Origin: Arctopsyche grandis
Taxonomy: Eukaryota; Arthropoda; Insecta; Trichoptera; Hydropsychidae
Length of the DNA: 64,000 nucleotides
Assembly (NCBI RefSeq): GCF_051622035.1
Contig: NC_135355.1
Span: forward strand, 35,879,986 to 35,943,985
Reading direction: 5' to 3'
Both the position numbers and the translations under genes were made by a program. The notes beneath the pieces were generated by a model. The model had not been told where the DNA came from. It did no database searches and saw nothing but the letters and a program-made list of their open reading frames with translations. The first letter of the stretch is position 1, and each line of letters opens with the position of its first letter. This document shows, one piece after another, positions 62,235 to 64,000 of the stretch.

Positions 62235-63140
62235 TTTTACTTTATCTATGTACGTAGTAACAATAGATGAAGTTTTGTGATCATGCGAAAATTCCAACTC
62301 GAGATTTTGACTGATTCGAACTCAGAATCGATCACTGATCACGTTTTCATGATCTAGAAAAAATGTGTGTGTGTGTGTATTTTGGGGATATTTTAAACAC
62401 CGTTAGTCCTATCGAACTGAAACTTAGTATCAGTTACTGAAATTCTTATCGACACGACGTAAATTTTTTAAGTTGAACGGAAATGGTACCTCCCCTTATA
62501 GGTGTGCTCTTTTTTTTAAGTTTTTGAATTCAAATTTCTCCCAAACCACTAACTGAATCAGACTGAATTTTTTTTAAATATGATAGATATAATAATTTTT
62601 ATAACCTGATATTTTTTTAAATATTTCTATCTGAACCGGAAGTAGTACTTTTACTCTAGAGAATCGAGGTTTTTTATGTTTTTCTCAAAAACTTTTTGGT
62701 TTATTGAACTGAAATTTCATATTTAGAAGTTTAAGCTTAATACCAAGTTATTTATAAAATTTAGTAAGCATCTGTTAACCGGAAGTGGCAGTTTACTCTT
62801 GTTCGATTTTTCTTCCAATATTTTTTTCGACCCCTTAAGCATGTGTGTTCGTCACAAAAAATTCAAGTATAATTCTTGTAGCAATGTGATAAAAATAAAA
62901 AAAAATTATCAAATTTTATAAACTGGAAGTGGGATTTTTTTTCTCGTAGAAAGGTCAAAAATGTTGTGCCCACTACTCTGTCCACACCCCTGAACGTATT
63001 AAGCTGAATATTTATATTTTTATCCTTTATGTACTAACTTAGAGCTGGTAGGGTTTTGGTCAGAATTTGTAAACCGGAAGTAGTATTTTTTTTAAAACAA
63101 TATTTCATTATTTTATTTTGACCTGTTTTGATAAAGTCAT
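62235..63140 (+). repeat. Dispersed repeat DR1, longest copy
   Basis: About 900 bp upstream of Rpe. It starts GATCATGCGAAAATTCCAAC, then TCGATCACTGATCACG and TCCTATCGAACTGAAACTTA, and continues through repeated AACCGGAAGT blocks (near 62,775, 62,930 and 63,075) to TTATTTTGACCTG. The first half is found at 2490-2790 (reverse) and 19,615-19,890; the last part at 17,650-17,935 (reverse). The repeated ACCGGAAGT blocks show internal periodicity of about 150 bases. Non-coding. Confidence 0.68.
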
Positions 63141-63264
63141 GGGTTGGTCACACCCGAATTTTTTTATTTGTTCTGTAATTTCTTTGTAATATATTTTTTT
63201 AAAACCTCTCTTATTTTTCAATCTATTTGCATCTCGTTTAATTGTATGTTCTTAATCGGTTTCC

Positions 63265-63490
63265 GTGACGGGCCGGAATGTGAAATTACCGAAAACGCAA
63301 ATATCGGAAGACAAAGATCGAAAATCGAAAGATCTTAAGTCGAAAGATCAAAAAAAAAAATGGTGCATGGTAAACGGTACATACTCACTTAATTAGCGCG
63401 AACAGGATACAGCAGGAACAAGAGTAACAGGCTTTTCCTCCCGTATTCTGCGCGTGCACATTAATACGGGAGGAAAAGCCTGTCCAGATA
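63265..63490. mobile_element. Palindromic element P3, half copy
   Basis: Matches the left arm and centre of 20,140-20,486: GCAAATATCGGAAGACAAAG, AAATCGAAAGATCTTAAGTC, AGGATACAGCAGGAACAAGA, CTTTTCCTCCCGTATT and its complement. The outer part of the right arm is absent. Confidence 0.75.
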
Positions 63491-64000
63491 AGACTATAAA
63501 TGCAATTCGATATAACATAGGTATATACATAAAAAAGGTATGAATTATTAATTTGGAAAGTTATTTTGCTGTAAGGAATTAATATGAATATATAGTCAAT
63601 TTTAATTTCGCCAAAATCTGTAGCTGAAAACCATTTAAACTATTTTTTGTGTTTCTAACAAGCTGGGTACCCTAATGTTATTTGAAAATAACGGATTCCA
63701 AATTCTATCCAATTCGAGGGTTTTATTATCCCATCTATTTATGTCGGCTTTGAGCAAAAAGTTTTAGTTTTGATGCAAACAATCGGTATTTCTATGAACT
63801 TGCAACAACCCTGTCACCGAATTCAATTATTTTCTTTTAAATTGTCGGCTTTCTTATTTGAAATAAACTACTAAAGAACCAAAATTTAAAGATTGTTCAG
63901 TCTTACAAGTCCGTCTAATGAGAAAACTTGAATTTAGCAAACGTAAATCAGTAATAATTAATTTGAGAAACTCTGACAAACAACGATTTCAATTATGAAT
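63491..64000. other. No recognisable gene
   Basis: AT-rich sequence to the window end. Nothing recognised. Confidence 0.4.

Overview
The window is animal nuclear DNA, most likely from an insect. It is AT-rich, its genes are split by GT-AG introns (many of 60-120 bp), and it is saturated with mobile DNA: Helitrons, hAT, piggyBac, Harbinger, Tc1 and long-hairpin elements, RTE and jockey/CR1-like LINEs, tRNA-headed SINEs, a TRIM and solo LTRs. The order cannot be settled by eye. I joined exons by hand from splice sites and reading frame; all six host genes close in frame.

Layout. Bases 1-24,885 contain no host gene I can support; they are a layered mobile-element graveyard. From 24,886 to 28,574 lies an intact RTE-type retrotransposon with a perfect 11-bp target duplication, ending about 200 bp before the first coding exon of Rrp41 (exosome core subunit, + strand, 28,777-32,630). 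Rrp41 converges on mRpL54 (mitochondrial ribosomal protein, - strand, 32,909-33,462). Next come Aprt (adenine salvage, +, 34,851-35,540), Vps15/PIK3R4 (class III PI3-kinase regulatory subunit, -, 24 coding exons, 37,252-51,411), a SPOUT1-type RNA methyltransferase gene (+, 53,850-55,238) and Rpe (ribulose-phosphate 3-epimerase, -, 56,883-61,981). These are unrelated housekeeping genes: RNA decay, mitochondrial translation, nucleotide salvage, autophagy/endosome signalling, RNA modification and the pentose phosphate pathway. They do not form a pathway.

Mobile elements shape the gene bodies. Rrp41 intron 2 holds two LINEs. Vps15 introns hold a Helitron split by a Tc1-like element, LINE and LTR pieces, SINEs and a tandem MITE pair whose end sits a few bases from a splice donor. 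Rpe intron 1 holds a hAT element containing a LINE that contains a SINE.

The best candidate for something under-described is a dispersed family of long-hairpin elements with ends like GGTTCGGTGATTA and GGTAAACGAATTA and 9-bp target duplications. At least eight copies occur here, several flanking host genes. Other well-supported observations are an 82-bp TTAA-inserting element with an empty-site control in the same window, a Helitron and a TRIM sharing a cargo segment, and a MITE end that creates a second, in-frame splice donor in Vps15.
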